From contig CP108400.1 of the NCBI GenBank assembly GCA_045039925.1, positions 4,402,001 through 4,466,000 on the forward strand: a DNA stretch of 64,000 nucleotides, given 5' to 3'. Shown here one piece after another: positions 16,155 through 23,346 of the stretch. Every line of letters begins with the position of its first letter. The first letter of the stretch is position 1. A program made the position numbers and the translations under genes. The notes below the pieces were generated by a model. That model was not told where the DNA came from. It searched no databases and was given only the letters and a program-made list of their open reading frames with translations. This DNA is from Yinghuangia sp045039925 (GTDB lineage Bacteria; Actinomycetota; Actinomycetes; Streptomycetales; Streptomycetaceae).

Positions 16155-17018
16155 TCACCCGGCGTTCAGGCCGTCGGCCAGTTGACGCAGGTCGCGAGCG
16201 TGAAAGAGGGAGACGCAGCTCTTTCCCGCCGCCTCGCGGGCGTCCGGCTCTGGAATGACGATCTGCCGGTGCCCGGCCCGGTAGAGGGAGTCGACGGCGT
16301 TGATGACGCCGCGGCCGGGGCGAAGCCGGCCGTCGAGACCGAGGCTGCCGATCAGCGCGAGTTGGGTGAGGACGTCGGGCCGGATGTGTCCGGCCGCGCC
16401 GAGGACCGCGCAGGCGATCGCCAGATCGAGGTCGGGCATGCCACCTTCGGGCTCGCCCATCATGGTGCAGGGGGTGATCTGGACCTCGATGAAGTCGTGC
16501 GGCCAGTCGAAACCGGAGTTGATGACAGCGGCGCGCACGCGGTCCCGCATCTCGTTCATGTGCAGCACGGCCGCGCCCTGGACAGAGAAGTGCGGTGTGC
16601 CGGACGCGACTCGGGCGGCGATGTGGTGACCGGGCCCGTGCGTCACCGCCTGGTACCCGGAGAGGTGAGCCGTGTTGAGCATCCGGTCGTGGTGGCATCG
16701 TTCGGGCAGCACCTGCGGGAACGGCTCGGCGTCCAGGTTCTCCGTCCGGCTGTCGGCCGTGAGCCCGTAGTCGGCTCGGCGGTAGCTCCTACCGAGTTCG
16801 GCGAGCAGCTTGTTCAGGGCCTCGCGTGCCGTCCGGCCGGTCTTGGTCGTGACCCAGCCGAGGCTGTCCATCGCCTCCACGCCCAGCTCTTCGAGCGCGA
16901 TGCTGCGCTTGGTGGGGTCGGTGGGCGCGGGGGCGATGTCCCACAGGGTGAAGCCGGCCTGGTCCTCTCGGCCGACGATGATGAACTCGCGGGCGGTGGT
17001 GGGGGTGTTGGCGCTCAC
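16155..17018 (-). CDS. ChlI-type domain protein (ComM N-terminal-like), phage-encoded
   Basis: A 287-residue protein. From about residue 115 it matches the ChlI/Lon-like domain found at the start of ComM: FSVQGAAVLHMNEMRDRVRA, INSGFDWPHDFIEVQITP, DLDLAIACAVLGAAGHI, ALIGSLGLDGRLRPGRGVI. The AAA+ ATPase part of ComM is missing. The N-terminal 110 residues (FIIVGREDQAGFTLWDIAP) are different and unassigned. ComM is a helicase in natural transformation and branch migration; a stand-alone ChlI domain in a phage may bind DNA or a host partner, which is inference. GTG at 17018 is chosen for the GGAGGA ribosome-binding site at the right distance; the frame is open upstream. Confidence 0.7.
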   Translation of the reverse strand: MSANTPTTAREFIIVGREDQAGFTLWDIAPAPTDPTKRSIALEELGVEAMDSLGWVTTKTGRTAREALNKLLAELGRSYRRADYGLTADSRTENLDAEPFPQVLPERCHHDRMLNTAHLSGYQAVTHGPGHHIAARVASGTPHFSVQGAAVLHMNEMRDRVRAAVINSGFDWPHDFIEVQITPCTMMGEPEGGMPDLDLAIACAVLGAAGHIRPDVLTQLALIGSLGLDGRLRPGRGVINAVDSLYRAGHRQIVIPEPDAREAAGKSCVSLFHARDLRQLADGLNAG

Positions 17019-17181
17019 GCGTTCCTCCGGTGATCTGAGTGAGGGGTACGGTGGGCTCACGCGCCTGGTCGGGTTGTGAGGCCCTTCGGTGCCGGGCGTT
17101 GCGGTCGGCGAGATTCCCACGCTTTTGCGCCTCGCCGACCGCTTTGCCTTTTTGGTGCATTTGGTACTACTCACATCATTT

Positions 17182-17211
17182 CCCAAATGGATTTGTCAAA
17201 ACCAATTTGGG
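17182..17211. promoter_or_regulatory. CCCAAAT-N16-ATTTGGG operator, copy 1
   Basis: AT-rich island in GC-rich DNA, with CCCAAAT at 17182-17188 and ATTTGGG at 17205-17211 and an inner palindrome CAAATGGATTTG. On the minus strand TTGACA lies within it, so it may overlap a promoter for the ChlI-domain gene. Matching sites occur at 32,550 and 34,230. Confidence 0.65.
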
Positions 17212-17237
17212 TAAATGGATCGCGGTGTTTTCGCAGG

Positions 17238-18947
17238 TCAGGCAGCCAGACTCATGCGCTCGGGGCTGTAGCGGTCGATGTCTTGGCCAGTGATGCACTC
17301 GACGAGAGCGCATAGCAGGACCTCGGCCGCCGGTGGCGTGACCGCGTTGCCGTACTGCCGAACTTGATCGCGCTTGGACCCCAGGACCTTGTAGTCGTCG
17401 GCGAAGGCCATCGCACGGCCGATCTCGTGGGGCTCCAGCATCCGGAACAGCAGCTGCGAGACGTCGTACTCGCCGTTGGCATCGAGCAGCGCGTATCGGT
17501 CGCGTGTCGGGAGCGCGCCGACGGGCTCACTCACCGGGCGCGCCTGGCCGTTGCCGTAGTACGGAATGAGCAACCCGGGGGCGGTCACGAGTCCGTGGTG
17601 GTTGCCGCCGGCCGAGACCGTGTGTACTGGTGCGCTGATGTGCCGCGCCTTCTCCTTGTCGCCGCCGCCACGCATGGGCACCACGAAGGGCGCGTAGGCG
17701 ATAGCCGTTTCGTTCCGGGCCGTCTGGGTGCGCAGCGGGACGTCGATCCGCATCGCCTGCTTGCCGTCTCGGCCTTCGCACGGGATCAGCAGGGGCGGGA
17801 CGATGAGGCCGTCGCTCTCGACTGTGGTGCGGGTCGGCATCGGCGCGTCCACGCGGATGGCGTTCTTGCGCCAGGTGCCGCCGGCTGGGACGAGGAGGGG
17901 AGAGACCTGCCCTGCCCCGTGGTCGTCGCCGAAAAGTGTGTCCTGACCGCCGCGTTCGATCCTTCCGCCGACCTGGGGCCAGAAGCGCGCAACCCCCGCA
18001 CGTACGCGCGCCATGGTCGCGGGCGCCAGGCCCTCCGGGCAGTCCTCGGTCTTGGGACGACTCCCGATCGGCGTGCCCTTGATGCCCCAGTCGATGGCCA
18101 CGGCGGCCGGGAGGACACCGGGTGTGACGATGGCGCGGCATGCCTTGCGGGGGCATCGGTAGTCGTAGCTGGAGTTGTAGCGGCCCATGTCGCGGCCGGG
18201 CCTTCGGAAGACCTGCAAGGCCGTCACAGGCTCGTCGCAACTGGCGCACCAGGCAACGGGGCGCAGCCACTTGTCCCAGTCCGGGCTACGGCCGAGGCTT
18301 CGGTGCCAGTAGGCGAGGTAAAGGCGGTCGCGGCTCTGCGGGGCGCGAAGGAGGCTGCGCGGGTCGGCGTGCATGCTGTTCAGAGCGATGACCCGGGTGT
18401 GGTAGCCGAGCTTGTGGAACTCCCGGAGCCAGCGGTCCCATTCGACCCAGGCGCGGACGTCGACCACGTTCTCGACGACTCCGGCCTTGACGAGGCCGCC
18501 TCGCTCGATCACCCCGCGGAGGTAGAGCGGGATCTCCTCCATGAGGGCCCGCGAGGCTTCCTCTTCCGCGGTGGGACCACTGTCCGCTGCGGGGTCCGTT
18601 TGGAACTTCTGCGCCTCCGAATCCGCGTAGAGGTCGAGGAGGTCACCCTGCATCGCCTTCGCGAACTCGCGCTTCCGGCCCTTGGCGATGGACCAATTCG
18701 TGCACTCTGGCGATCCCCAGTGAAGGTCAGTGACCGGCCACGACCAGACGGGTGCTTTGCGGATGTCCCCCATGTAGTGCGCCACATCGGGGAAGTTGGC
18801 GCGGTGGGACTGGATGGCTCGCTTGTCATGGTTTGCGGCGCGCGCGACGCGCAAGAAGGGGACCGCGTGGGCACCCTGGGAGCTGCCGCCGGCTCCGCAG
18901 AACCAATCCATGACGGCCAAGTCACCGCCATCGTGCCGGTAGGCCAT
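17238..18947 (-). CDS. DNA (cytosine-5)-methyltransferase-like protein
   Basis: A 569-residue protein. Motif I is DWFCGAGGSSQG (14-25), motif IV region is SPECTNWSIAKG with C82, motif VI is VVENVVDVR and motif X is YGNAVTPPAAEVL near the C-terminus. The catalytic Cys sits in PEC, not the usual PCQ, a variant I associate with actinophage enzymes. A zinc ribbon (CASC and CPRKAC) and then four loosely repeated segments with xxPxxTxTA...GLxxP form the target-recognition part. It likely modifies cytosine to protect phage DNA. Operator cassette A and a hairpin lie upstream. Confidence 0.8.
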   Translation of the reverse strand: MAYRHDGGDLAVMDWFCGAGGSSQGAHAVPFLRVARAANHDKRAIQSHRANFPDVAHYMGDIRKAPVWSWPVTDLHWGSPECTNWSIAKGRKREFAKAMQGDLLDLYADSEAQKFQTDPAADSGPTAEEEASRALMEEIPLYLRGVIERGGLVKAGVVENVVDVRAWVEWDRWLREFHKLGYHTRVIALNSMHADPRSLLRAPQSRDRLYLAYWHRSLGRSPDWDKWLRPVAWCASCDEPVTALQVFRRPGRDMGRYNSSYDYRCPRKACRAIVTPGVLPAAVAIDWGIKGTPIGSRPKTEDCPEGLAPATMARVRAGVARFWPQVGGRIERGGQDTLFGDDHGAGQVSPLLVPAGGTWRKNAIRVDAPMPTRTTVESDGLIVPPLLIPCEGRDGKQAMRIDVPLRTQTARNETAIAYAPFVVPMRGGGDKEKARHISAPVHTVSAGGNHHGLVTAPGLLIPYYGNGQARPVSEPVGALPTRDRYALLDANGEYDVSQLLFRMLEPHEIGRAMAFADDYKVLGSKRDQVRQYGNAVTPPAAEVLLCALVECITGQDIDRYSPERMSLAA

Positions 18948-18978
18948 GCCGGAACTCCTCGTGAGGCTTTCGGTGATC

Positions 18979-19018
18979 GGCCGGGTGAGCGGGGATTCCC
19001 GCCCTCGCTCACCCGGCC
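18979..19018 (-). terminator. Leader hairpin before the cytosine methyltransferase
   Basis: Arms GGCCGGGTGAGCG and CGCTCACCCGGCC with a 14-base loop. It lies between operator A (19,026-19,043) and the ATG at 18,947. If transcription starts at the operator cassette it would be in the mRNA leader, so it may be an attenuator rather than a simple terminator. Confidence 0.5.
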
Positions 19019-19025
19019 TCTAGTC

Positions 19026-19110
19026 TTAGTGGGTAGACACTATGTTCAGTGCCTGTCGGCCCGCGAAGTACCGGGACTGATCTAAGTTTTCATGGAAAGG
19101 CGCAGGTCAG
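19026..19110 (-). promoter_or_regulatory. Operator cassette A (TTAGTG-N6-CACTAT)
   Basis: The 18-bp core TTAGTGGGTAGACACTAT is at 19,026-19,043. The following bases up to CGCAGGTCA at 19,101-19,109 resemble the cassette found before other genes (GTACCGGG then a GCAGGTC end). It sits upstream of the minus-strand cytosine methyltransferase gene. Confidence 0.7.
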
Positions 19111-19532
19111 GCCCCACGCTGACCGGGGAACGGCGGGCGCGCCGTGCGCCGCACCTGGGCGGGGATCCGCGGGTTCATGACCTCGTCGACCACGTACCAG
19201 CACCAGTCGAAGCCGCCGATCGCGTACAGCCCTTCCGCGTTCGGCCGTACGACCTCGACCGCGGCGTCGTGGCGTCCTCCGGCCAGGAAGATCCAGCAGA
19301 TGGTCTGCACAATCGCCTGCTCCTCGCCGTCGACCTGGCCGACGGTGACGTGGGCCGTGCCCGCCGTCGACCCGTGGCCGACCCGGGCGGCCTCGGCCTG
19401 GGTGTCGTCCGCGATTCGGCGAACGGTTTCGAGGTTGAAGTAGGGCAGTACGAAGCCGTCGACGATGCGGCCAGGGTCGATGACTGCGGGGTAGTGGTCG
19501 GTGCCATTGCGCGTGACGAGGACGTTGATCAT
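19107..19532 (-). CDS. Paralogous hypothetical protein (IGGF-W-WY family), member 1
   Basis: A 141-residue protein. The core GLYAIGGFDWCWYVVDEVMNP is shared, with small changes, with proteins at 20,162 and 21,300, as are the N-terminal strand (TRNGTDHYPAVID) and a helix ETVRRIADDTQAEA. This defines a three-member family in tandem. The short alpha/beta layout, ending with an Arg-rich tail, gives no function. ATG at 19532 follows a GAGAGAC-type RBS. Its stop overlaps the end of cassette A. Confidence 0.65.
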   Translation of the reverse strand: MINVLVTRNGTDHYPAVIDPGRIVDGFVLPYFNLETVRRIADDTQAEAARVGHGSTAGTAHVTVGQVDGEEQAIVQTICWIFLAGGRHDAAVEVVRPNAEGLYAIGGFDWCWYVVDEVMNPRIPAQVRRTARPPFPGQRGA

Positions 19533-19560
19533 CGGTCTCTCCTGTGAGGGGTTTCGGTGG

Positions 19561-19598
19561 GGCCCGGGGCGGTCGGGGATTGTCGCCCGCCCCGGGCC
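19561..19598 (-). terminator. Intergenic hairpin
   Basis: A 12-bp stem GGCCCGGGGCGG/CCGCCCCGGGCC between the gene ending at 19,617 and the start at 19,532. Confidence 0.5.
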
Positions 19599-19616
19599 GT
19601 GGCTGACGACGGAAGG

Positions 19617-20072
19617 TCAGTCGAGGGGCAGTGCGGCGGCCTTGGCCAGGTCGAACCGGTAGGCGGTGAAGCCGTTGCGGTCGGGCAGGTCGGTGACGAG
19701 GGTGAGCCAGACCGGCGAGGTCCGCTCGTCCAGGTGGTACGTCCACTCGTTGATGTCGTGCACGGCGATCTCGGGGTCGTCGACTCCGGGGGTCGCGGCA
19801 AACGTGCGCTCGGTGCCGTCGGCCGTCCAGTACCGGCCCTTGGTGAACAGCGAGCCGTCTGCGGCCTCCAGGAGTTCGATGTGCGTGGCGTCGAAGCCGG
19901 CACCCTCCGTGTAGCGGGTCAGGATGTCCCGGACGGCCGCGGCGGTGACCACGGCCATCACGCGTCCGAGCCGGTCGGCCGCCGCGCGCACGGCGTCAAG
20001 GGACTCGTGGGCCGCGGCGCTGATTTCGCGGGTCGGGGGCAGGGGGTAGGCGGGGGCTTGCTGGTTGGTCAT
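19617..20072 (-). CDS. Hypothetical protein
   Basis: A 151-residue protein with a helical first half (ISAAAHESLDAVRAAADRLG then VTAAAVRDILTRYTEG) and a beta-rich second half (YWTADGTERTFA, INEWTYHLDERT, TAYRFDLAKAA). It is embedded among the three IGGF-W-WY paralogues, separated from both neighbours by hairpins. No family is recognised. Confidence 0.6.
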   Translation of the reverse strand: MTNQQAPAYPLPPTREISAAAHESLDAVRAAADRLGRVMAVVTAAAVRDILTRYTEGAGFDATHIELLEAADGSLFTKGRYWTADGTERTFAATPGVDDPEIAVHDINEWTYHLDERTSPVWLTLVTDLPDRNGFTAYRFDLAKAAALPLD

Positions 20073-20112
20073 GTGACGTCCTCGTTCGCTTCGGGTGGGG
20101 TGTTGGAGGGAA

Positions 20113-20146
20113 GCCGGGGCGGGCGGATGGGTGCCCCCGCCCCGGC
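20113..20146 (-). terminator. Intergenic hairpin
   Basis: An 11-bp stem GCCGGGGCGGG/CCCGCCCCGGC just after the stop at 20,162. Confidence 0.5.
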
Positions 20147-20161
20147 GCCGCTGGGTGCGGC

Positions 20162-21211
20162 CTACTCGGCCGGAAAGATCAGGGCGTAGGTGCCGGGCAC
20201 GTGTTCGGCCGTGACGGGCACCCAGCCGCAGGCCGTCAGGTCCTCGCGGGTCGGCCGATACACGAACATGTCCTGCATGCGCTCTCTGAGCTTGCGCGCC
20301 TGTTCGCCGGGGATAGTGCCTTCGCGGCGGGCTCCGGTTTCGGCGACGAAGGTGACGAACGGCTGATCGGCGTCCGGGTCGACGACCACGCCGATCGCGT
20401 CCGGGCGTGCTTCACGTACGTCCGCGGCGAGGTACGGGACCGTTTCCATGAGGAGCTTGCGCCGAGCGGCGGTCGCAGCATCGCGGGCTTCGTCGACCGG
20501 GGCATCGCCGGCAGGGTCTTTAGCCGCGGGGGCGAAGTGGATGCGGTGCAGTTCGGGCCGCCCGGAGTCGCGGGCGGGGCGCCAGCCGGCATCCTCCAAG
20601 CTCACCGGGTCGCGGCCGTGGTCGAGAGCCTTCTGCAGCACGTCGTCGGCTTCGCTCAGGGAGGCGGTGTCGAAGACATCCAGGCCGTCATCGTCGAAGG
20701 TCCGCCACGCCCCCACATCCTCGACGCGGACAATGCGCCCGAGACTCGGGTCGACCAGGCACGAAGTTGCGTGGGGTGCCCGGGTCCTCAGGATCTCGCC
20801 GATGCGTTGGCCGCTGCGGAGGAGGACCCGCCGCCACGCTTTGAAGGCGTCCTTCCGGGTGTAGAAGATCGGCCCGTCCTTGACCTCGTACCAGGTCCAT
20901 TCGCAGCCGCCGATCCAGTACAGGCCGTCAGCGTCCGGGACGACGACGTTCACCGAGTCCTTGGGGCTCTCGGTGAAGTACTGCCACCGGACGAAGAGGA
21001 CGACAGGCTGCGTTCCTTCGATGATGTGGACTTGGTCCACGCACTCGTGGCCGTACGCCTCGGCGTCCTCGTCGGTGTGGTCGGCGAGTTGGCGGACGGC
21101 GTCCAGGGTGAAGGCGGGTGAGACCCATCCGTTCCAGCAGTGGGATGGGTCGAGGCGGGCCGGATAGGCATGCCCGCCGGTCACGGACACCCAGGTGTCG
21201 ATCATGCTCAT
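20162..21211 (-). CDS. Long paralogue of the IGGF-W-WY family, member 2
   Basis: A 349-residue protein. The first 125 residues match members 1 and 3 (GHAYPARLD, AFTLDAVRQLADHTDEDAEA, GLYWIGGCEWTWYEV). It then has two extra regions: a mixed segment around 130-220 and a C-terminal domain with RKLLMETVPYLAADVREA and FVTFVAETGARREG. ATG at 21211 (or an in-frame ATG at 21205) is the start. The extension suggests fusion of a second domain to the family core. Function is unknown. Confidence 0.65.
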   Translation of the reverse strand: MSMIDTWVSVTGGHAYPARLDPSHCWNGWVSPAFTLDAVRQLADHTDEDAEAYGHECVDQVHIIEGTQPVVLFVRWQYFTESPKDSVNVVVPDADGLYWIGGCEWTWYEVKDGPIFYTRKDAFKAWRRVLLRSGQRIGEILRTRAPHATSCLVDPSLGRIVRVEDVGAWRTFDDDGLDVFDTASLSEADDVLQKALDHGRDPVSLEDAGWRPARDSGRPELHRIHFAPAAKDPAGDAPVDEARDAATAARRKLLMETVPYLAADVREARPDAIGVVVDPDADQPFVTFVAETGARREGTIPGEQARKLRERMQDMFVYRPTREDLTACGWVPVTAEHVPGTYALIFPAE

Positions 21212-21251
21212 GGCGCTGCTCCCTTGCGGGGTGAGGTGTTTTCGGTGGATT

Positions 21252-21290
21252 CCGGAACGGGCGGGGATTCCCGCCCGCCGCCCGTTCCGG
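21252..21290 (-). terminator. Intergenic hairpin
   Basis: A 13-bp stem CCGGAACGGGCGG/CCGCCCGTTCCGG with an inner stem, between genes 21,300 and 21,211. Confidence 0.55.
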
Positions 21291-21299
21291 AAGCGCTGG

Positions 21300-21692
21300 C
21301 TACTGCTCGACGCGGTACGGGATCTGGGGGTTCATCTCGCTGTCGAGCACGTACCAGCACCAGGGGAATCCGCCGATGGCGTACAGGCCGTGCTCGTCGG
21401 GCTCGACGATTTCGGTGGCCCGTTCGACGCCCTGGGTGGCGATGTCCATCCAGGTGATGACGACGACCAGGGCGCGGGGCTCGCCGTTCTCCGTGCCGCC
21501 GTCGATGACGTGGACGGTGTCGATCGAGCCGTGGCCGTGGCGCTCGGCGTCGTCCTGCGTGTTCTCGGCGATGTCGCGGACGGTGTCCAGGTCGAACCAC
21601 GGCTTGACGAAGCCGTCGACCTGACCGTCATCGAGGTTGATCCGCGCCGAGTAGAAGTGGCGCTCGTTGTTGCTCACCATGACGTCGGTCAC
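21300..21692 (-). CDS. Paralogous hypothetical protein (IGGF-W-WY family), member 3
   Basis: A 130-residue protein with the shared core GLYAIGGFPWCWYVLDSEMNP and shared N-terminal layout (NNERHFYSARINLDD; LDTVRDIAENTQDDAERHGH). It is closest to member 1. The start is GTG at 21692, with in-frame ATG four codons later. Upstream and downstream hairpins isolate it. No function is assigned. Confidence 0.65.
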   Translation of the reverse strand: MTDVMVSNNERHFYSARINLDDGQVDGFVKPWFDLDTVRDIAENTQDDAERHGHGSIDTVHVIDGGTENGEPRALVVVITWMDIATQGVERATEIVEPDEHGLYAIGGFPWCWYVLDSEMNPQIPYRVEQ

Positions 21693-21730
21693 GGGCAGTC
21701 CCTTCGGTTGAGCCCTGTGGGCGTGGGTCG

Positions 21731-21763
21731 GGGCGGGCGCGCATTCCCGGCGCGCGCCCGCCC
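21731..21763 (-). terminator. Intergenic hairpin
   Basis: A 12-bp stem GGGCGGGCGCGC/GCGCGCCCGCCC between genes 21,780 and 21,692. Confidence 0.5.
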
Positions 21764-21779
21764 GTGACGGTCGGGTGGG

Positions 21780-22268
21780 TCAGGAGAGGTCGAAAAGGGT
21801 GGGAGGCGGGCTGGCCGGCGCGGTCGGCCGGCCACCGAGTTCGGGCACGGGGTCGCCGGTCTGTTCGGTCCACCACTTCGCGAAGTGCGTGCGGTGGCAC
21901 CAGTTGCCGGGCTGAGTGAGCTTGTCGAAGCACAGGAGGACGACCGGACCGGGCGCTCCGAAGTACCGAGCGATGGCCGCCAGTTCCGCTCGGATCCTGT
22001 CGACGCCGAACGTGGCGAGCTGGCGCCTGTACTGGAACTCGTAAGCGTCCTCGGGCAGACCCGCGTGGGCTGCCTTGACGAGCTGCCGGTCCGGGGTCAC
22101 CAGGACGGCGTGTCCGGCCAACTGGTATCCGAGGGCGAAGCGGGGGTGACCTGCCGTAGTCCGGGTCGGGGCACCCATTCCGGGCACGAACTCCTGGTAC
22201 GTGCATGTGGCGATGCTCAGTCCGCTCATGGCTCGCGGTTCCCTTCTCTGTGCGTGTGGGTCGGCCAT
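21780..22268 (-). CDS. DUF488-like protein
   Basis: A 162-residue protein. The segment VVLLCFDKLTQPGNWCHRTHF followed by AKWWTEQTGDPVPEL is the LCFE...CHR type of motif seen in DUF488-like proteins, with the Cys-His-Arg triplet near residue 125. It begins either at ATG 22268 (GAAGG seven bases upstream, just after operator B) or at ATG 22229; I prefer 22268. The family has no firmly known role. Confidence 0.6.
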   Translation of the reverse strand: MADPHAQRREPRAMSGLSIATCTYQEFVPGMGAPTRTTAGHPRFALGYQLAGHAVLVTPDRQLVKAAHAGLPEDAYEFQYRRQLATFGVDRIRAELAAIARYFGAPGPVVLLCFDKLTQPGNWCHRTHFAKWWTEQTGDPVPELGGRPTAPASPPPTLFDLS

Positions 22269-22288
22269 CTTGAACCCTTCTTGGGTGG

Positions 22289-22306
22289 ATAGTGGGTAGA
22301 CACTAT
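22289..22306 (-). promoter_or_regulatory. Operator B (ATAGTG-N6-CACTAT)
   Basis: A perfect 18-bp inverted repeat, ATAGTGGGTAGACACTAT, 21 bases before the ATG at 22,268. Its distance suggests it controls that gene directly. Confidence 0.75.
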
Positions 22307-22360
22307 GACTACCGCAGTGAACTCCGAACAAAACCAGGTGAGTTCGGGTGAATCTGCTGT

Positions 22361-23194
22361 TCAGGCGGCCTGTTCGGCGAACAGGTCGAGCTGCCTGGGC
22401 TGCCGCAGCAGCCAGTCGTGGGTCCGCAGCGGACCGCCCGCATACCCGGGCAGGTACAGGACGCACGTGCGGACCGACGTGCCGCAGACGGCGAACGCGT
22501 CGTCCGGCAAGGGCTCGATCTCCCCTCCGACCTCGTCAACCATCGCCCGGAACGCGACCGACGCCTTGTCGCTCCACCACATCAGGCCCTGACTCATGAT
22601 CGAGACGAGGATGCCGTCGTCCTTCATGAACCCGATCGCGTGCTTGATGTGGTCGAGACCGCTGGAGAAGGGCGGGTTCATCACCACTCGATCAAATCCC
22701 TCCGCGTAGTCCAGCGGGTCGAGGGCCAGGAAGTCCCCGGCGATGACCGTGCGCGAGTCGCGTTGTTCGCGCAGCAGTTCGACCCGCCGGGAGTCGATCT
22801 CGACACTGTCGACCACCCCGCCGCGCCGGGCGATCTCGCTCGTCATGGCCCCGGATCCGGCGGAGGGCTCCAGCACTGTGTCCCCGGCGCGGATCCCCGC
22901 GAGGTCGCAGACCTGCATGACCAGGCTCGGCGGAGTGGGGAAGAAGCCTTGCTGGAACCGGCTCGGGTATTCGCCGGCCACCAGGCAGTGGCGCATGAAC
23001 TCTTCGATGCGATACGGGAAGACATGCGCGCGGACGGCCTTCCGACCGTCCCACTTGCCGCCCATGTCCTTGAGAACCCGGTCCACAGCCTCGTAGCCGT
23101 CGCGCTCGAGCTCGAAGGGGAAGGAGACGCGGTCGTGGCGGATGACCGTGCGCCGGTCGGCGAGGACCGCGCGGACACTTTCGGGGAATCGCAC
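22361..23194 (-). CDS. N6-adenine-type DNA methyltransferase
   Basis: A 277-residue protein with SAM-binding motif VLEPSAGSGAMTSEIARRGG and catalytic NPPF in VVMNPPFSSGLDHIKHA. It has a short N-terminal domain (KDMGGKWDGRKAVRAHVFP) that may bind DNA, and no separate specificity subunit is nearby, so it is an orphan enzyme. It may protect phage DNA or mark it. GTG at 23194 is chosen for AAAGGAG five bases upstream; the frame extends further but without a site. Confidence 0.78.
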   Translation of the reverse strand: MRFPESVRAVLADRRTVIRHDRVSFPFELERDGYEAVDRVLKDMGGKWDGRKAVRAHVFPYRIEEFMRHCLVAGEYPSRFQQGFFPTPPSLVMQVCDLAGIRAGDTVLEPSAGSGAMTSEIARRGGVVDSVEIDSRRVELLREQRDSRTVIAGDFLALDPLDYAEGFDRVVMNPPFSSGLDHIKHAIGFMKDDGILVSIMSQGLMWWSDKASVAFRAMVDEVGGEIEPLPDDAFAVCGTSVRTCVLYLPGYAGGPLRTHDWLLRQPRQLDLFAEQAA

Positions 23195-23293
23195 AGGGGC
23201 TCCTTTCGGGAGGGGACGGCCGTCGCACGGGCCGCAGGGGGGCTTGTGGGGCGATGTGGCAGCCGCGTTGGCCGAGGCTGAGTGGGGGGAGGG

Positions 23294-23337
23294 CGCCCGC
23301 CCGAGATAGTGACTAGGCACTATCGTTCGGGCGGGCG
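23294..23337 (-). promoter_or_regulatory. Operator C embedded in a hairpin
   Basis: ATAGTG-ACTAGG-CACTAT at 23,306-23,323 is flanked by CGCCCGCCCGA and TCGGGCGGGCG, so the operator forms the upper part of a long stem. It lies ten bases after the ParB stop and upstream of the methyltransferase. It may act both as terminator and as operator. Confidence 0.7.
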
Positions 23338-23346
23338 AATGTCCGG

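Noticed and set aside
17364..19085. 573-codon plus-strand frame opposite the cytosine methyltransferase
   Set aside because: Shadow; the minus strand has clear methyltransferase motifs.
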